A DNA stretch of 64,000 bases from Pseudomonas sp. dw_612 (GTDB lineage Bacteria > Pseudomonadota > Gammaproteobacteria > Pseudomonadales > Pseudomonadaceae). This document shows positions 7,525 to 16,125 of this stretch, in pieces; within the stretch, counting starts at the first letter, position 1, and each line of letters opens with the position of its first letter. The stretch is taken from NCBI RefSeq assembly GCF_018449725.1, contig NZ_JAAVVC010000006.1, forward strand, positions 186,001 through 250,000. Direction: 5' to 3'. A program made the translations under genes and the position numbers. The notes under the pieces were generated by a model, which worked only from the letters and a program-made list of their open reading frames with translations, did not search any database and was not told where the DNA came from.

Positions 7525-9933
7525 CTATTGTTTTTGGCGCCGATCAATCACTAACGGCGTCTTGCCGCTGTGCTTGTTACGTTCGAATTGAGCGGCGCTA
7601 CAGCGTGTAACTTCCAGTATTAAAAGTGCGGCAGTCACGGTGATTTTCAGTGTGGGATCGGACAGCAGTTGGTCGTGAACCCACTGCACGTCGGCGTCGG
7701 TGCGGATCAACAGGCGCTCGGTCCCGTCGGGGACGTGGTCCAGCACCATCTGAATCGGCACGCCCACGCGTTCAGCCAGTTGGGTCGGCGAAATGAGCTC
7801 GGTACCGACCCGCAGCCATTGCCCGTGTCGCCCCAGCAGTTCGAACCGCGGTGAACTCAGTCCGCATGGGCAAGGCCCAGGGACCCAACGCCCGGTGTCA
7901 CCCACGTCGTAGCGGCGAATGACTTGACTTTGGCTGGCGCGTGAAGTGAACAGCAGGCGCCCGGCCTCGCGCTCCCTGGCGGGCACATCGTGTTCGAACT
8001 GAACGATTTCCAGGTGCTGGGTTTCGCACATCAAATGAAACACGCCATCGGCGGTCGCCGCGCACGCATGCCCAAGCGGGCCCGCATCGACGGAGCCGTA
8101 AATCGCCGAGCGAATCGTTGCAACGCCGCAGCTCTCCATCAACTGCCGACTGGCCAGTCCCGGATGTTCACCACCCAGGAATACCTTGTGGATACCGCCG
8201 TACGCCCGCAGGGTGGTTTGCTCGTTGAGAAACAGACGATGCAAGGTGCTGGGCATGCCAATCAGCACGCTGACCCGCCGCTGCACAATCAGTCGGGCGA
8301 TTTCGCTGAAGTCATCGTCGCCGGGAGCGCCCATGGGGAAATGGGTGGCCTCCATCTGTTGCAGGATCGAGGAAAAACTGTAAAAGCTGCCGTAAAGACC
8401 GCCGCTATAGAACAGGTTCATTACCCGGTCATGCGCCGGGTCCAGCCCGACGGCAAACAACCCGTCCGCCGCTGCGCGCATTTGTCGATGAAAGTCGCGG
8501 TAGCTGTAACCGGCCAACGCCGGGATGCCGCTGCTTCCTCCGGAGCGGAAGTACAGCTGTGCCGTTTCGGCAATGGGCTGAGCCTGCAACGCCTGTTTGT
8601 CCATGATCGGCGAGCCAGCCGTGTCCACGGCTGGGGGCAGTGCATCAAGCGTTGCCGGTTTGCCCGGCATGTCCGCAGGCAGGCTCACCGAGAGGCGGCG
8701 ACTCAAGCGCGTCAGCGCGTACACGCCATCATGGGGCTCGCCGGCGTAGCCTTCATGGATCAACCGGGCCGGCGCGATGCGGCTGACGCCGGCACTGACC
8801 AGCGTGCGCGCCAGCGCCGGTGTTTGTGTCGGGGAGCAGATCAATACGCAGCTTTGCAAAACGGTGCGCCAGGGCAGCAGCGTTTCGGTAAGCAGGGGCT
8901 GCGGCACGGGTTTGAGCATCAGGGTGCGAAACAGCGGTGAGGGCGCGAGCGTCCGATGGTGTTCCCAGATCACTCGCCATTCTGTACCGGCCCAGACCTT
9001 GCCGGTGTGCCCGGCAAAACATTGATCCAGTTGCGCCATCGCACAGCGAGTGGTGATTTGCGCCGCTTCCTGATCGGTTGGAACCAGCGCCGGCCAGTGT
9101 GTGCTGCGACGTTCGAACGCCTCGGCCAGGCGTGCCCCCATCTCTTGCAGAACAGCCGGGTCATCGCTGTCCACCAATACCCACTGCGGGCTGGAACAAG
9201 CCTGCTGATCCAGACGACAGACTTCATCGACCAAGGCATCCAATGCCTGAGGTTGCGCCGAGTCGGGACTCAGGTAAGCGAAACTGATCCGGTGGCCCCA
9301 GTCGATCCAGCGACATCCGCCGGGCAACTGCTGACGAAGGGCGCTGAGCGCGGTTTGCCCACCCCACGCCGACACGCCATCAGCCCGGGTGCAGAGGCGT
9401 GCAATGTCCGAGGTGGCCACGGGCAACACCGCGATAAAATCGGCGAGCCTGCCGCTGCTGTCACAGCGGCCGAGGGCGTCCAGCAGGCGTGCGGTCAGCC
9501 CCTGATCGATGACGCTGGGGCGTAGCCAATTGATGTTGCCGGCGAGCAGGCCTTCCACCACCGCACAAAATGCCAGCATCGGTGCATTGCCCGGTGTGAT
9601 GTGCACGACCAGCCCCAGTGGGTGCCAACTCTCGAAGCGCGAGTGCACGTAATCGATACGCCGCAGGGTACGCGGCTGCACGCCCAGTTCCCGTTCGAGT
9701 TTGCTGTTCAAGTGCTCGGGTTGGCAGAAGTCGATCAGCGCCAGGCGTTGATCATCTTCCAGGCTGATGTCCAGTTCGCGACGTTGCAGTTGCCTGGCAA
9801 ATCGAGTGGCTGCATTAACGACAATGTCACTGTCGACGGGCGTCATCAGCAGTCGGGGCAGGACCTGGTGCAGGCTGTCGAGGGCGGCATCCAGGGACAT
9901 GTCGGTGTGCAGTTGGCCATTGATCAGGAACAT
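7525..9933 (-). CDS. LuxC-like acyl reductase fused to a PaaK-like adenylation domain
   Basis: 802 aa in two domains. Residues 1 to about 425 resemble LuxC, the acyl-CoA/acyl-protein reductase of fatty-aldehyde synthesis; they carry GLVVHITPGNAPML near 107-120 and the candidate catalytic Cys246 in QQACSSPQ. Residues about 430-802 are a PaaK-like adenylate-forming domain with the loop YFRSGGSSGIP (461-471) and the core SAIYGSVDAGPLGH; a late RRYDVGDTGRW motif and a CPCG motif are also visible. In classical lux operons reductase and synthetase are separate, so the fusion is unusual. It would couple acid activation to reduction to an aldehyde. Its start lies 1 bp after the LuxE-like stop codon. 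Confidence 0.88.
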   Translation of the reverse strand: MFLINGQLHTDMSLDAALDSLHQVLPRLLMTPVDSDIVVNAATRFARQLQRRELDISLEDDQRLALIDFCQPEHLNSKLERELGVQPRTLRRIDYVHSRFESWHPLGLVVHITPGNAPMLAFCAVVEGLLAGNINWLRPSVIDQGLTARLLDALGRCDSSGRLADFIAVLPVATSDIARLCTRADGVSAWGGQTALSALRQQLPGGCRWIDWGHRISFAYLSPDSAQPQALDALVDEVCRLDQQACSSPQWVLVDSDDPAVLQEMGARLAEAFERRSTHWPALVPTDQEAAQITTRCAMAQLDQCFAGHTGKVWAGTEWRVIWEHHRTLAPSPLFRTLMLKPVPQPLLTETLLPWRTVLQSCVLICSPTQTPALARTLVSAGVSRIAPARLIHEGYAGEPHDGVYALTRLSRRLSVSLPADMPGKPATLDALPPAVDTAGSPIMDKQALQAQPIAETAQLYFRSGGSSGIPALAGYSYRDFHRQMRAAADGLFAVGLDPAHDRVMNLFYSGGLYGSFYSFSSILQQMEATHFPMGAPGDDDFSEIARLIVQRRVSVLIGMPSTLHRLFLNEQTTLRAYGGIHKVFLGGEHPGLASRQLMESCGVATIRSAIYGSVDAGPLGHACAATADGVFHLMCETQHLEIVQFEHDVPAREREAGRLLFTSRASQSQVIRRYDVGDTGRWVPGPCPCGLSSPRFELLGRHGQWLRVGTELISPTQLAERVGVPIQMVLDHVPDGTERLLIRTDADVQWVHDQLLSDPTLKITVTAALLILEVTRCSAAQFERNKHSGKTPLVIDRRQKQ

Positions 9934-9934
9934 A

Positions 9935-11065
9935 TCAAGCCCTCCCGATCAGTTCAGCAGCGGCCATCGCACAGCTTCGGCCGGCGCTGGTGCCGGCGCG
10001 ACCGTGCAATTCGAACCAGTCGTTGGCGAGTCCACAGCCACACGTGGCGCCGGGGTACAAGGTGGCCAGGTCGCTCATGACCACGGCATGCGCCGGGCTC
10101 GACGAAATGTAAGGCGATACGAAGCCCAGCAGGCCGGGCTGGCCGTAGGGCTGCACGCTGAAGTCGGATGGATTGCGCACGAAAACCTTCGAGTAAACCG
10201 GTACATGAAAATGATGATGGGCGCATTCGACGTAGGGCACCGCGTGCTCGACCGCGCCGTAGCCGTCCCGGCAACGGGCTTGCTCGATGCCCAGTTGCCG
10301 CTCGATCCGCTCATAGAGTCGGGCCCGGGGGATCTCCTGCAACCTGTGGTTTTTCCAGCCTCCGCCGAGCGACACCAATGACCCGGCAGGTAAGGCAAGC
10401 GGTGCAATGCCGATCGCCTCCATCTGTTGCAGCGCCTGCCACAGAAAGGCCGGAAAACCGAAAATTCGCACCGGACGCGGTTCTTCGGCAAACGCCTGCA
10501 AGGCGCGAATTACACCGAACAGATCAAATTCGTAGCCGGTACCGGTGTGGCGCAGGGCATAGACGATCCGGTTGACCGGCGCATAGCGACACAGGAACTG
10601 GTCGGTATAGGACGTGCCCAGACGGTTGTCGGCCGCGGGTTCATAGCTCAGCAGCAGGTAGTTGCACGGCGTGCCTGGGGTATCCCAGCCGTAGTGCCGG
10701 AAAATCCGCGTGACCATGCCTTGGGCGGCGTCCATGCTGCGCGAGTCATAACGCATGCGGCTTTTCTGGCCGGTGGTGCCGGACGAAGTCAGCTCCAGCG
10801 CGTCTTCACCTGTGGAACTCAACAGCAGGTGCTGCTTGAAAAAATTGGCGAAGATCGGCGGCAGTCGCGACCAGTTATCCAACCCCTCGAGGGATTGTGC
10901 ATCCAGGTCGTGGGCGCTGAGCCAACGTTCGTAGCCAGGCGTGTGATGGCAATGAAATTGGCTGATTTCAGCCATGGCGCGATCGAACAGCCCCGGCGGT
11001 ACCGAATCGAGGTCGTAAGGCTGCGTCAACGCACACAGTGCGTCGGTGTAGGGAAGGTGAGTCAT
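9935..11065 (-). CDS. LuxE-like acyl-protein synthetase
   Basis: 376 aa, the usual LuxE length. The nucleotide loop is LTSSGTTGQKS (92-102), the core is GYGAVEHAVPYVEC, and a CxC-containing late segment (GATCGCGLANDW) is present. The C-terminus ends GRSCAMAAAELIGRA. Cys365 there sits where LuxE carries its acyl group (Cys364 in the studied enzymes), so the acyl-transfer cysteine appears conserved. LuxE activates a fatty acid with ATP, takes it as a thioester and passes it to LuxC for NADPH reduction. The gene is 18 bp after the exporter gene and 1 bp before the LuxC fusion. Confidence 0.9.
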   Translation of the reverse strand: MTHLPYTDALCALTQPYDLDSVPPGLFDRAMAEISQFHCHHTPGYERWLSAHDLDAQSLEGLDNWSRLPPIFANFFKQHLLLSSTGEDALELTSSGTTGQKSRMRYDSRSMDAAQGMVTRIFRHYGWDTPGTPCNYLLLSYEPAADNRLGTSYTDQFLCRYAPVNRIVYALRHTGTGYEFDLFGVIRALQAFAEEPRPVRIFGFPAFLWQALQQMEAIGIAPLALPAGSLVSLGGGWKNHRLQEIPRARLYERIERQLGIEQARCRDGYGAVEHAVPYVECAHHHFHVPVYSKVFVRNPSDFSVQPYGQPGLLGFVSPYISSSPAHAVVMSDLATLYPGATCGCGLANDWFELHGRAGTSAGRSCAMAAAELIGRA

Positions 11066-11083
11066 AAACAGTCCTTGGTTGAA

Positions 11084-12307
11084 TCAGGCGGCGACCGTGT
11101 TGCGGCACCGATGCAGGAAGGGTTGCAGCGGCACGAGGCAAACAAGCCCCGCGATACCGGCAATGAGGGCGAATGACTCAAGGTTGTCACCGGCACCGAG
11201 CGCCGCGATCATCGACCCGACGCCGCCCATGATCGAGATCGAAATCATGCCGATCATGGCCGACACCAGCCCTTTGCTGTCCTCGCTGGAAAACAGTGCC
11301 AGCCGATACAACGCGGCGTTGCTCATGCCCAGCCCGACGGCGTAGATCGACAGGCAGGCAACCAGCATTTCGGTGGAGGCGCCGTAAAAACCGACCATCA
11401 GCAAGGCGATGAGTCCGCCGCAAAACGGCCAGAGTGCGTAGCGGATCAGTTGTCGCAGGGCTGTTCGGATGATCAGGCGGTCGAGCAGCAAATTGCCAAG
11501 AATCACCGCGCCGAATACCGGAATTTGCCAGAGCCCGTATTGCAACGACGACAGGCCCTGGCCGTGGATCAGCAAGAGTGGCGACATGCCGATCCACGCA
11601 ATCAGCGGCAGGCTCATCACCCCCAGGGCGATGGACGACAGTACGAACGGCGGGTTGCGCAACAACCTGCCGTAGCGATGCAAGGTGCCGCGTAAGTCGA
11701 AGGGTTCGGCGGTGGGTCGGGTGCCGAGGGTTTGCGGTGTGAACACATACAGGCCGAGCCAGGCGGCGAGGGCGGCGATCCCCAGCGCCAGGAACAGCTC
11801 CCGCCACGAGAGCCATTGCAGTAGCAGGCTGCCGAGCAACGGTCCCAACAGCGGTGAAAGCAGGGCAATATTGCCCAGCCACGCCATGACCCGCACCGCC
11901 TCGGCCTCGCAGAACACCTCTTGCAAGGCGGGATAACTGACCGCGATGACAAATCCCAATCCCATGCCCTGGATCAGTCGCAAGCCGTTGAACGCTACGA
12001 TACCCGGCGCCCAGTACGCTGCGAGGCACGCGAGGGCGAACAGTGCGCTACCGATGAGTAACAGCGGACGGCGCCCGTAATGATCGGACAGCGGCCCGAC
12101 CAGCCATTGCAGGACAATCCCGCCCGTCAAATACAGGGTGAATGCATACGGGACATGCCCGGGATCGGCCTTCAGTTGTTCGGTCACGCTGAGCATGGCG
12201 GGCATGATCAAGTCACTGGCCATATAGGTCAGGAGTTCGAACGCTGCGATGGCCAGGCAAAAACCGATTAAAGGTAAGGGGCGGGTGTTGATTGATGAGG
12301 TGTGCAT
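11084..12307 (-). CDS. MFS drug/metabolite exporter, MdfA-like
   Basis: 407 aa, 12 predicted membrane segments, in the inner membrane. It resembles E. coli MdfA across its length. Matching segments include the acidic residue in helix 1 (AAFELLTYMASDLIMPAML), the motif-A loop GPLSDHYGRRPLLL and motif C (ALLSPLLGPLLGSLL). The family exports cationic and neutral drugs by proton antiport. As first gene of the operon it most likely exports the product of the following acyl-activating and reducing enzymes. AAGGA lies upstream of the ATG, and palindromes lie in its promoter region. Confidence 0.9.
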   Translation of the reverse strand: MHTSSINTRPLPLIGFCLAIAAFELLTYMASDLIMPAMLSVTEQLKADPGHVPYAFTLYLTGGIVLQWLVGPLSDHYGRRPLLLIGSALFALACLAAYWAPGIVAFNGLRLIQGMGLGFVIAVSYPALQEVFCEAEAVRVMAWLGNIALLSPLLGPLLGSLLLQWLSWRELFLALGIAALAAWLGLYVFTPQTLGTRPTAEPFDLRGTLHRYGRLLRNPPFVLSSIALGVMSLPLIAWIGMSPLLLIHGQGLSSLQYGLWQIPVFGAVILGNLLLDRLIIRTALRQLIRYALWPFCGGLIALLMVGFYGASTEMLVACLSIYAVGLGMSNAALYRLALFSSEDSKGLVSAMIGMISISIMGGVGSMIAALGAGDNLESFALIAGIAGLVCLVPLQPFLHRCRNTVAA

Positions 12308-12334
12308 GACGTCCTTGTCGATACTTAAAGTTTG

Positions 12335-12457
12335 AGGAGGTAGCTCCTGTAACGGTGTACCGAAAGACTAATCATCGATGACGCGGCGCTCTAGAGCGCG
12401 ATTGAGACTGGGGATTTCAATGGTTTACCACGTATTGCCAGTGGTCTGGACCGGCAA
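12335..12457. promoter_or_regulatory. Cluster of palindromes upstream of the LuxC/LuxE-like operon
   Basis: The cluster contains a perfect 14-bp palindrome GCGCTCTAGAGCGC at 12386-12399, about 80 bp before the exporter ATG. A perfect 10-bp palindrome GGTCTGGACC at 12443-12452 is flanked by TTGCC (12435-12439) and GGCAA (12453-12457). An AGGAG/CTCCT hairpin lies at 12335-12348. Two-fold symmetric sites in a promoter suggest a dimeric regulator, but none is encoded beside the operon. Confidence 0.5.
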
Positions 12458-12516
12458 AAAAACCAGCTTGATGTGGATCCAAACTTACAAAAGTGCGAGC
12501 AATCCACTGTACGAAA

Positions 12517-12540
12517 AATGCCCGCGACGGGGCGGGCATT
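12517..12540 (-). terminator. Rho-independent terminator of the small lipoprotein gene
   Basis: Nine-bp perfect arms AATGCCCGC and GCGGGCATT with a 6-base loop. On the minus strand the hairpin is followed by a run of U (ATTTTTCG), so it terminates leftward transcription from the lipoprotein gene. Confidence 0.75.
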
Positions 12541-12594
12541 TGTTCAGGGTTTATTAGAAAAGTGACGATGTCTTACATGTAGTTTAAGTGTGGA

Positions 12595-12732
12595 TTACCG
12601 ATGTTGGTAATAACCCGGTCCGCCACGATCGTAATGGTGGTCACCGTGCCAGCCGCCGTGGGGGAAAATGATACAGCCGCTCAGGGAAAGCAGAGCGATC
12701 AGGGGAATCAGCAGTGTGATTCGACGGAGCAT
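12595..12732 (-). CDS. Small lipoprotein, 45 aa
   Basis: MLRRITLLIPLIALLSLSGC is a lipoprotein signal peptide with a classic LSGC lipobox (Cys20). The mature peptide of about 26 residues is rich in His, Gly and Tyr (GGWHGDHHYDRG). It probably sits on a membrane face in the cell envelope. The histidines could bind metal, which is an inference. A terminator follows directly. Short His/Gly-rich lipoproteins of this kind are common and mostly unstudied in Pseudomonas. Confidence 0.7.
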   Translation of the reverse strand: MLRRITLLIPLIALLSLSGCIIFPHGGWHGDHHYDRGGPGYYQHR

Positions 12733-12888
12733 TTCAGAATCCTCATGGTTATCGCCGCAATGAAGCCAAAACTCTTCATCGGCTGTAACATGAGACTGCG
12801 TTTGCCAGCGTTTATCCCCGTCCGAAGGTAGGGGCTTAGCATGCAAACGGATACAAACCGGATACATTTCAAGATTCAGGAACCCGCA

Positions 12889-13077
12889 ATGACCCAGTCG
12901 CAACGTTTGAAATACTCGATTCTGATCTCCCTGGTGGTCCTGGGGATCATGTTCGGCCTTTCGTATCTGCAAAACGCAGGGATCATCAGCGAGAAGCTGT
13001 TTCAGTACATCGCCATTGGCGTGGCCGTGATCGTCGTGGTCGTCAATGGGGTGATGCGCCGCAAGGTCAAGCCTTGA
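12889..13077 (+). CDS. Small inner-membrane protein, 62 aa
   Basis: Two hydrophobic segments (ILISLVVLGIMFGLSYLQ and YIAIGVAVIVVVVNGVM) with a short loop and a basic C-terminus (RRKVKP). The start MTQSQRLKYS has AGGA about 8 bases upstream; the frame extends further up but without support. It overlaps the end of the convergent Fur-like gene by 11 bp. No family recognised. Confidence 0.7.
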   Translation: MTQSQRLKYSILISLVVLGIMFGLSYLQNAGIISEKLFQYIAIGVAVIVVVVNGVMRRKVKP

Positions 13078-13471
13078 GCGAAGCATCCGAGGCTGAGTCG
13101 CTGTAGAGAATGGCAATGGCCTGCGGATGCAGGCTGTAGCTTTTGTCCGGATTGAGCGTGATCACGCCCTCACTGCATAACCGCTTCAACACTTCCCGCA
13201 CGCTCAGGAAGGACAGGGGAATATCCAGGTCCAGCAAATACGTATGCACGCCGCGCACGCCCAGGTTGCGCTCGCTTTGGGCGGCGCTCAGCAGGGCGTC
13301 GATGACTTTCAGGCGAATCAGGCTGGTTCTCAGGCCAAAGCTCTTGAGCAGGACCCTGATTCGATCATTTCCGTGGCGTTCAGCCCTTTGTTCGAAGATC
13401 CCTGCACCCTGGTTCATGGAAATGCCTTTTGGCGCACGGCTACCGTCCGTTGGCAGTTGCGAGTTGTACAT
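13067..13471 (-). CDS. Short Fur-like winged-helix regulator
   Basis: 134 aa. Residues about 38-115 follow the pattern of the Fur DNA-binding domain (FGLRTSLIRLKVIDALL, LSVREVLKRLCSEGVITL). The C-terminal dimerisation domain with its His/Cys metal ligands is missing, so this is either a truncated Fur relative or a separate short regulator. AAAAGGAG lies 8 bases upstream of the ATG and fixes the start. Next to it on the other side is pvdQ, an iron-related gene, but no direct link is shown. Metal sensing in the usual Fur manner is unlikely. Confidence 0.65.
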   Translation of the reverse strand: MYNSQLPTDGSRAPKGISMNQGAGIFEQRAERHGNDRIRVLLKSFGLRTSLIRLKVIDALLSAAQSERNLGVRGVHTYLLDLDIPLSFLSVREVLKRLCSEGVITLNPDKSYSLHPQAIAILYSDSASDASLKA

Positions 13472-13629
13472 GCAAAAACTCCTTTTCAGAGCCTGATCAG
13501 GAAAATAGTGATGGTGCTCTCAATCATTAAGACGAACGAGCACGGCAAATCATGAACGGATTGATGTAGAAAATTTGTCGAGGTCATGTGATCGCTATGT
13601 GATGGAGATGCCGTCGATCGTTGCGCCGC

Positions 13630-13654
13630 CTAAATTTCCTGATGAATTTTTCGT
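13630..13654 (+). promoter_or_regulatory. PvdS-type iron-starvation box upstream of pvdQ
   Basis: CTAAAT, exactly 16 bases, then CGT: a full match to the iron-starvation box recognised by the extracytoplasmic sigma factor PvdS in pyoverdine genes. It lies about 72 bp before the GTG start of pvdQ. A direct repeat ATGTGAT (13586-13592 and 13597-13603) lies just upstream. Confidence 0.8.
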
Positions 13655-13726
13655 TTCTAAGGCCAGGCACATTCCGCGTTGTCCGCAGGGTGTGATTTTC
13701 AAGGGCCATGTCCATCAGGAGCGAGC

Positions 13727-16060
13727 GTGAATATTAGCAGGCAGTTAACCCGGTTGAGTCTTGCAGGTGTGTTGCTGGGGCTGAGCGTTGCGGCCAGCGC
13801 CCGCAATGCGCCGGAATCGTCGACCGTGGATATTCGCCGCACCAGTTTCGGTGTGCCGCACATTCGCGCCGAGAACGAGCGCGGGCTCGGTTACGGCATC
13901 GGTTACGCCTACGCCCAGGACAATCTGTGCCTGATGGCCAACGAGATCGTCACCGTCAACGGCGAGCGCTCGCGGTATTTCGGCCCGGATCAGTTCACCG
14001 TCGAAGAACGCGCCAACCCGGCCAGCGATCTGTTTTTCAACTGGTTGAATACCCCGCAAGCGGTGGCCGGTTTCTGGCAGGCGCAAACCACTGAAGTGCG
14101 TGATCTGATCGACGGCTACGTGGCGGGTTACAACCGCTCGCTGGCCGAGCGTCAGGCCCAGGGCTTGCCAGCGCAGTGCCAGGGTGATTGGGTGCGTCCG
14201 ATTGCCGCCGAGGACCTGGTGAAGCTGACGCGGCGCCTGTTGGTCGAAGGCGGGGTCGGGCAGTTCGCCGAAGCCCTGGCCGGCGCCACGCCACCGGCTG
14301 CCGTTGCTCAAATGGCGGAAGGGGCGCAGTCGTTCCAGCTGGTTGCCGAACGTCAACAACGCTTTGCACTGGACCGTGGCAGCAACGCCGTCGCAATCGG
14401 CAGCGAGCGTTCGTTCAATGGTCGTGGCATGCTCCTGGCCAACCCGCATTTCCCTTGGGTGGGCGGGATGCGCTTCTATCAGATGCACCTGACCATTCCC
14501 GGCAAGCTCGATGTGATGGGCGCTGCGTTGCCTGGTCTGCCGATGATCAACATCGGTTTCAACCAGCACCTGGCCTGGACCCACACGGTCGATTCATCCA
14601 AGCATTTCACCTTGTATCGCCTGCAATTGGACCCGAAGGACCCGACCCGCTACCTGCTCGATGGCAAGTCGTTGCCGCTGGATAAGCAGACCCTGACGGT
14701 GCAGGTGAAACAGCCCGATGGCCAGGTCAAACCGGTTGAACACGTGGTCTACAGCTCGGTGTTCGGCCCGATTGTGCAATGGCCCGGCAAGCTCGACTGG
14801 GACAACCAGTTCGCCTACAGCCTGCGCGATGCCAACCTGGAAAATGATCGTGTGTTGCAGCAGTGGTATGCGATGAATCGCGCCACCAGCCTCAAGGAGT
14901 TGCAGGCCTCGGTGCACAAGATCCAGGGCATTCCGTGGGTCAACACCCTGGCGGCGGATGATCAGGGACAGACGCTGTACATGAACCTGTCGGTGGTGCC
15001 GAACGTGAATGCTGACAAGCTCGCCAAGTGCAGCGATCCACGCGCCGGGCTGAAGATGATCGTGCTCGACGGCTCCAACAGCGCCTGTGCCTGGGACGTC
15101 GATCCTAACGCCGCGCAAAAGGGCATTTATGCTGCTGATCAGTTGCCGCAGTTGCTGCGCAACGACTTTGTGCAGCACTCCAACGACTCCGCGTGGCTGG
15201 CCAACCCGGCGCAACCGCTCACCGGCTTCTCGCCGTTGATCAGTCAGGACAGCCAGCCGTTGGGGCTGCGTTCGCGTTTTGCCCTGGATCGCCTGGGCTC
15301 GCTGGCCAAGACCGGGAAACTGGCCGCCGTGGACCTGCAACGCATGGTAATGGACGATCAGGTGTACCTGGCGGCGCAAGTGCTCCCGGACTTGTTGAAG
15401 TTCTGTAGCGTCGACGCAGCAGCGCAGGCATCGGTGTGCGCCAGCCTGAAAGCGTGGGATGGCCGGGCGAATCTGGACAGCGGCCTGGGTCTGGTGCATT
15501 TCCAGAATGTCATGCAGACGCTGCAGCAATCACCTGAGATCTGGCGTGTGGCCTTCGATCCGAAAGACGCGCAACACACCCCGCGCGGGCTGGCGCTCGA
15601 ACGGCCGGAAGTGGCCAAGGCCATCCACGCAGCGATGCTCGCATCGATGGAATTGACCACGAAAATGGGACTCAAGCCGGACAGCCGCTGGGGCGACATT
15701 CAGGTGGTCAGCAGCGGCGGACAGCAAACGTCGATCCATGGCGGGCCGGGCACATTGGGGATCTACAACGCCATCCAGAGCGTCCCGAGAACCGACGGCA
15801 AACTGGAAGTGGTCAGCGGCACCAGCTACCTGCAAATCGTGACCTTCGATGACAAAGGTCCGCACGCCCAAGGCTTGCTGGCGTTCTCGTTGTCCAGTGA
15901 TCCGGCGTCGAAGTACGCCCGGGATCAGACGCAGGCCTTCTCGAAGAAGCAACTGAGCGTGTTGCCGTTCACCGAGCAGCAGATCAAAACCGATCCGCAG
16001 TATCAGGTGCAGACGATTCGCGAGTCAGATGAAAAAGCCGGGAAGGTGGTGGCACAGTAA
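13727..16060 (+). CDS. pvdQ: Pyoverdine-maturation acylase PvdQ (Ntn hydrolase)
   Basis: 777 aa from a GTG start with AGGAG 6 bases upstream. A signal peptide (about residues 1-26) sends it to the periplasm. It matches P. aeruginosa PvdQ throughout; for example, the segments [25 protein letters not shown] and [20 protein letters not shown] are near identical. Ser219 in [10 protein letters not shown] is the autoproteolytic cleavage point and nucleophile of the beta chain. PvdQ removes the fatty acyl chain from the pyoverdine precursor in the periplasm and can also cleave long-chain acyl-homoserine lactones. The iron-starvation box upstream supports the siderophore role. A hairpin terminator follows. 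Confidence 0.95.
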   Translation: MNISRQLTRLSLAGVLLGLSVAASARNAPESSTVDIRRTSFGVPHIRAENERGLGYGIGYAYAQDNLCLMANEIVTVNGERSRYFGPDQFTVEERANPASDLFFNWLNTPQAVAGFWQAQTTEVRDLIDGYVAGYNRSLAERQAQGLPAQCQGDWVRPIAAEDLVKLTRRLLVEGGVGQFAEALAGATPPAAVAQMAEGAQSFQLVAERQQRFALDRGSNAVAIGSERSFNGRGMLLANPHFPWVGGMRFYQMHLTIPGKLDVMGAALPGLPMINIGFNQHLAWTHTVDSSKHFTLYRLQLDPKDPTRYLLDGKSLPLDKQTLTVQVKQPDGQVKPVEHVVYSSVFGPIVQWPGKLDWDNQFAYSLRDANLENDRVLQQWYAMNRATSLKELQASVHKIQGIPWVNTLAADDQGQTLYMNLSVVPNVNADKLAKCSDPRAGLKMIVLDGSNSACAWDVDPNAAQKGIYAADQLPQLLRNDFVQHSNDSAWLANPAQPLTGFSPLISQDSQPLGLRSRFALDRLGSLAKTGKLAAVDLQRMVMDDQVYLAAQVLPDLLKFCSVDAAAQASVCASLKAWDGRANLDSGLGLVHFQNVMQTLQQSPEIWRVAFDPKDAQHTPRGLALERPEVAKAIHAAMLASMELTTKMGLKPDSRWGDIQVVSSGGQQTSIHGGPGTLGIYNAIQSVPRTDGKLEVVSGTSYLQIVTFDDKGPHAQGLLAFSLSSDPASKYARDQTQAFSKKQLSVLPFTEQQIKTDPQYQVQTIRESDEKAGKVVAQ

Positions 16061-16086
16061 ACGCCGCGCTATCTGCTACAAACAGG

Positions 16087-16125
16087 AAGGCCGCTCCCCT
16101 CAGGGGGCGCGGCCTTCAGCTTTTT
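16087..16125 (+). terminator. Rho-independent terminator of pvdQ
   Basis: AAGGCCGC (16087-16094) pairs with GCGGCCTT (16109-16116). An inner CCCC/GGGG stem adds stability, and CAGCTTTTT follows. It overlaps the stop codon of the convergent FecR-like gene. Confidence 0.75.

Noticed and set aside
5240..12307. Bioluminescence operon
   Set aside because: LuxC- and LuxE-like proteins are present but luciferase subunits, LuxD and LuxG are absent.
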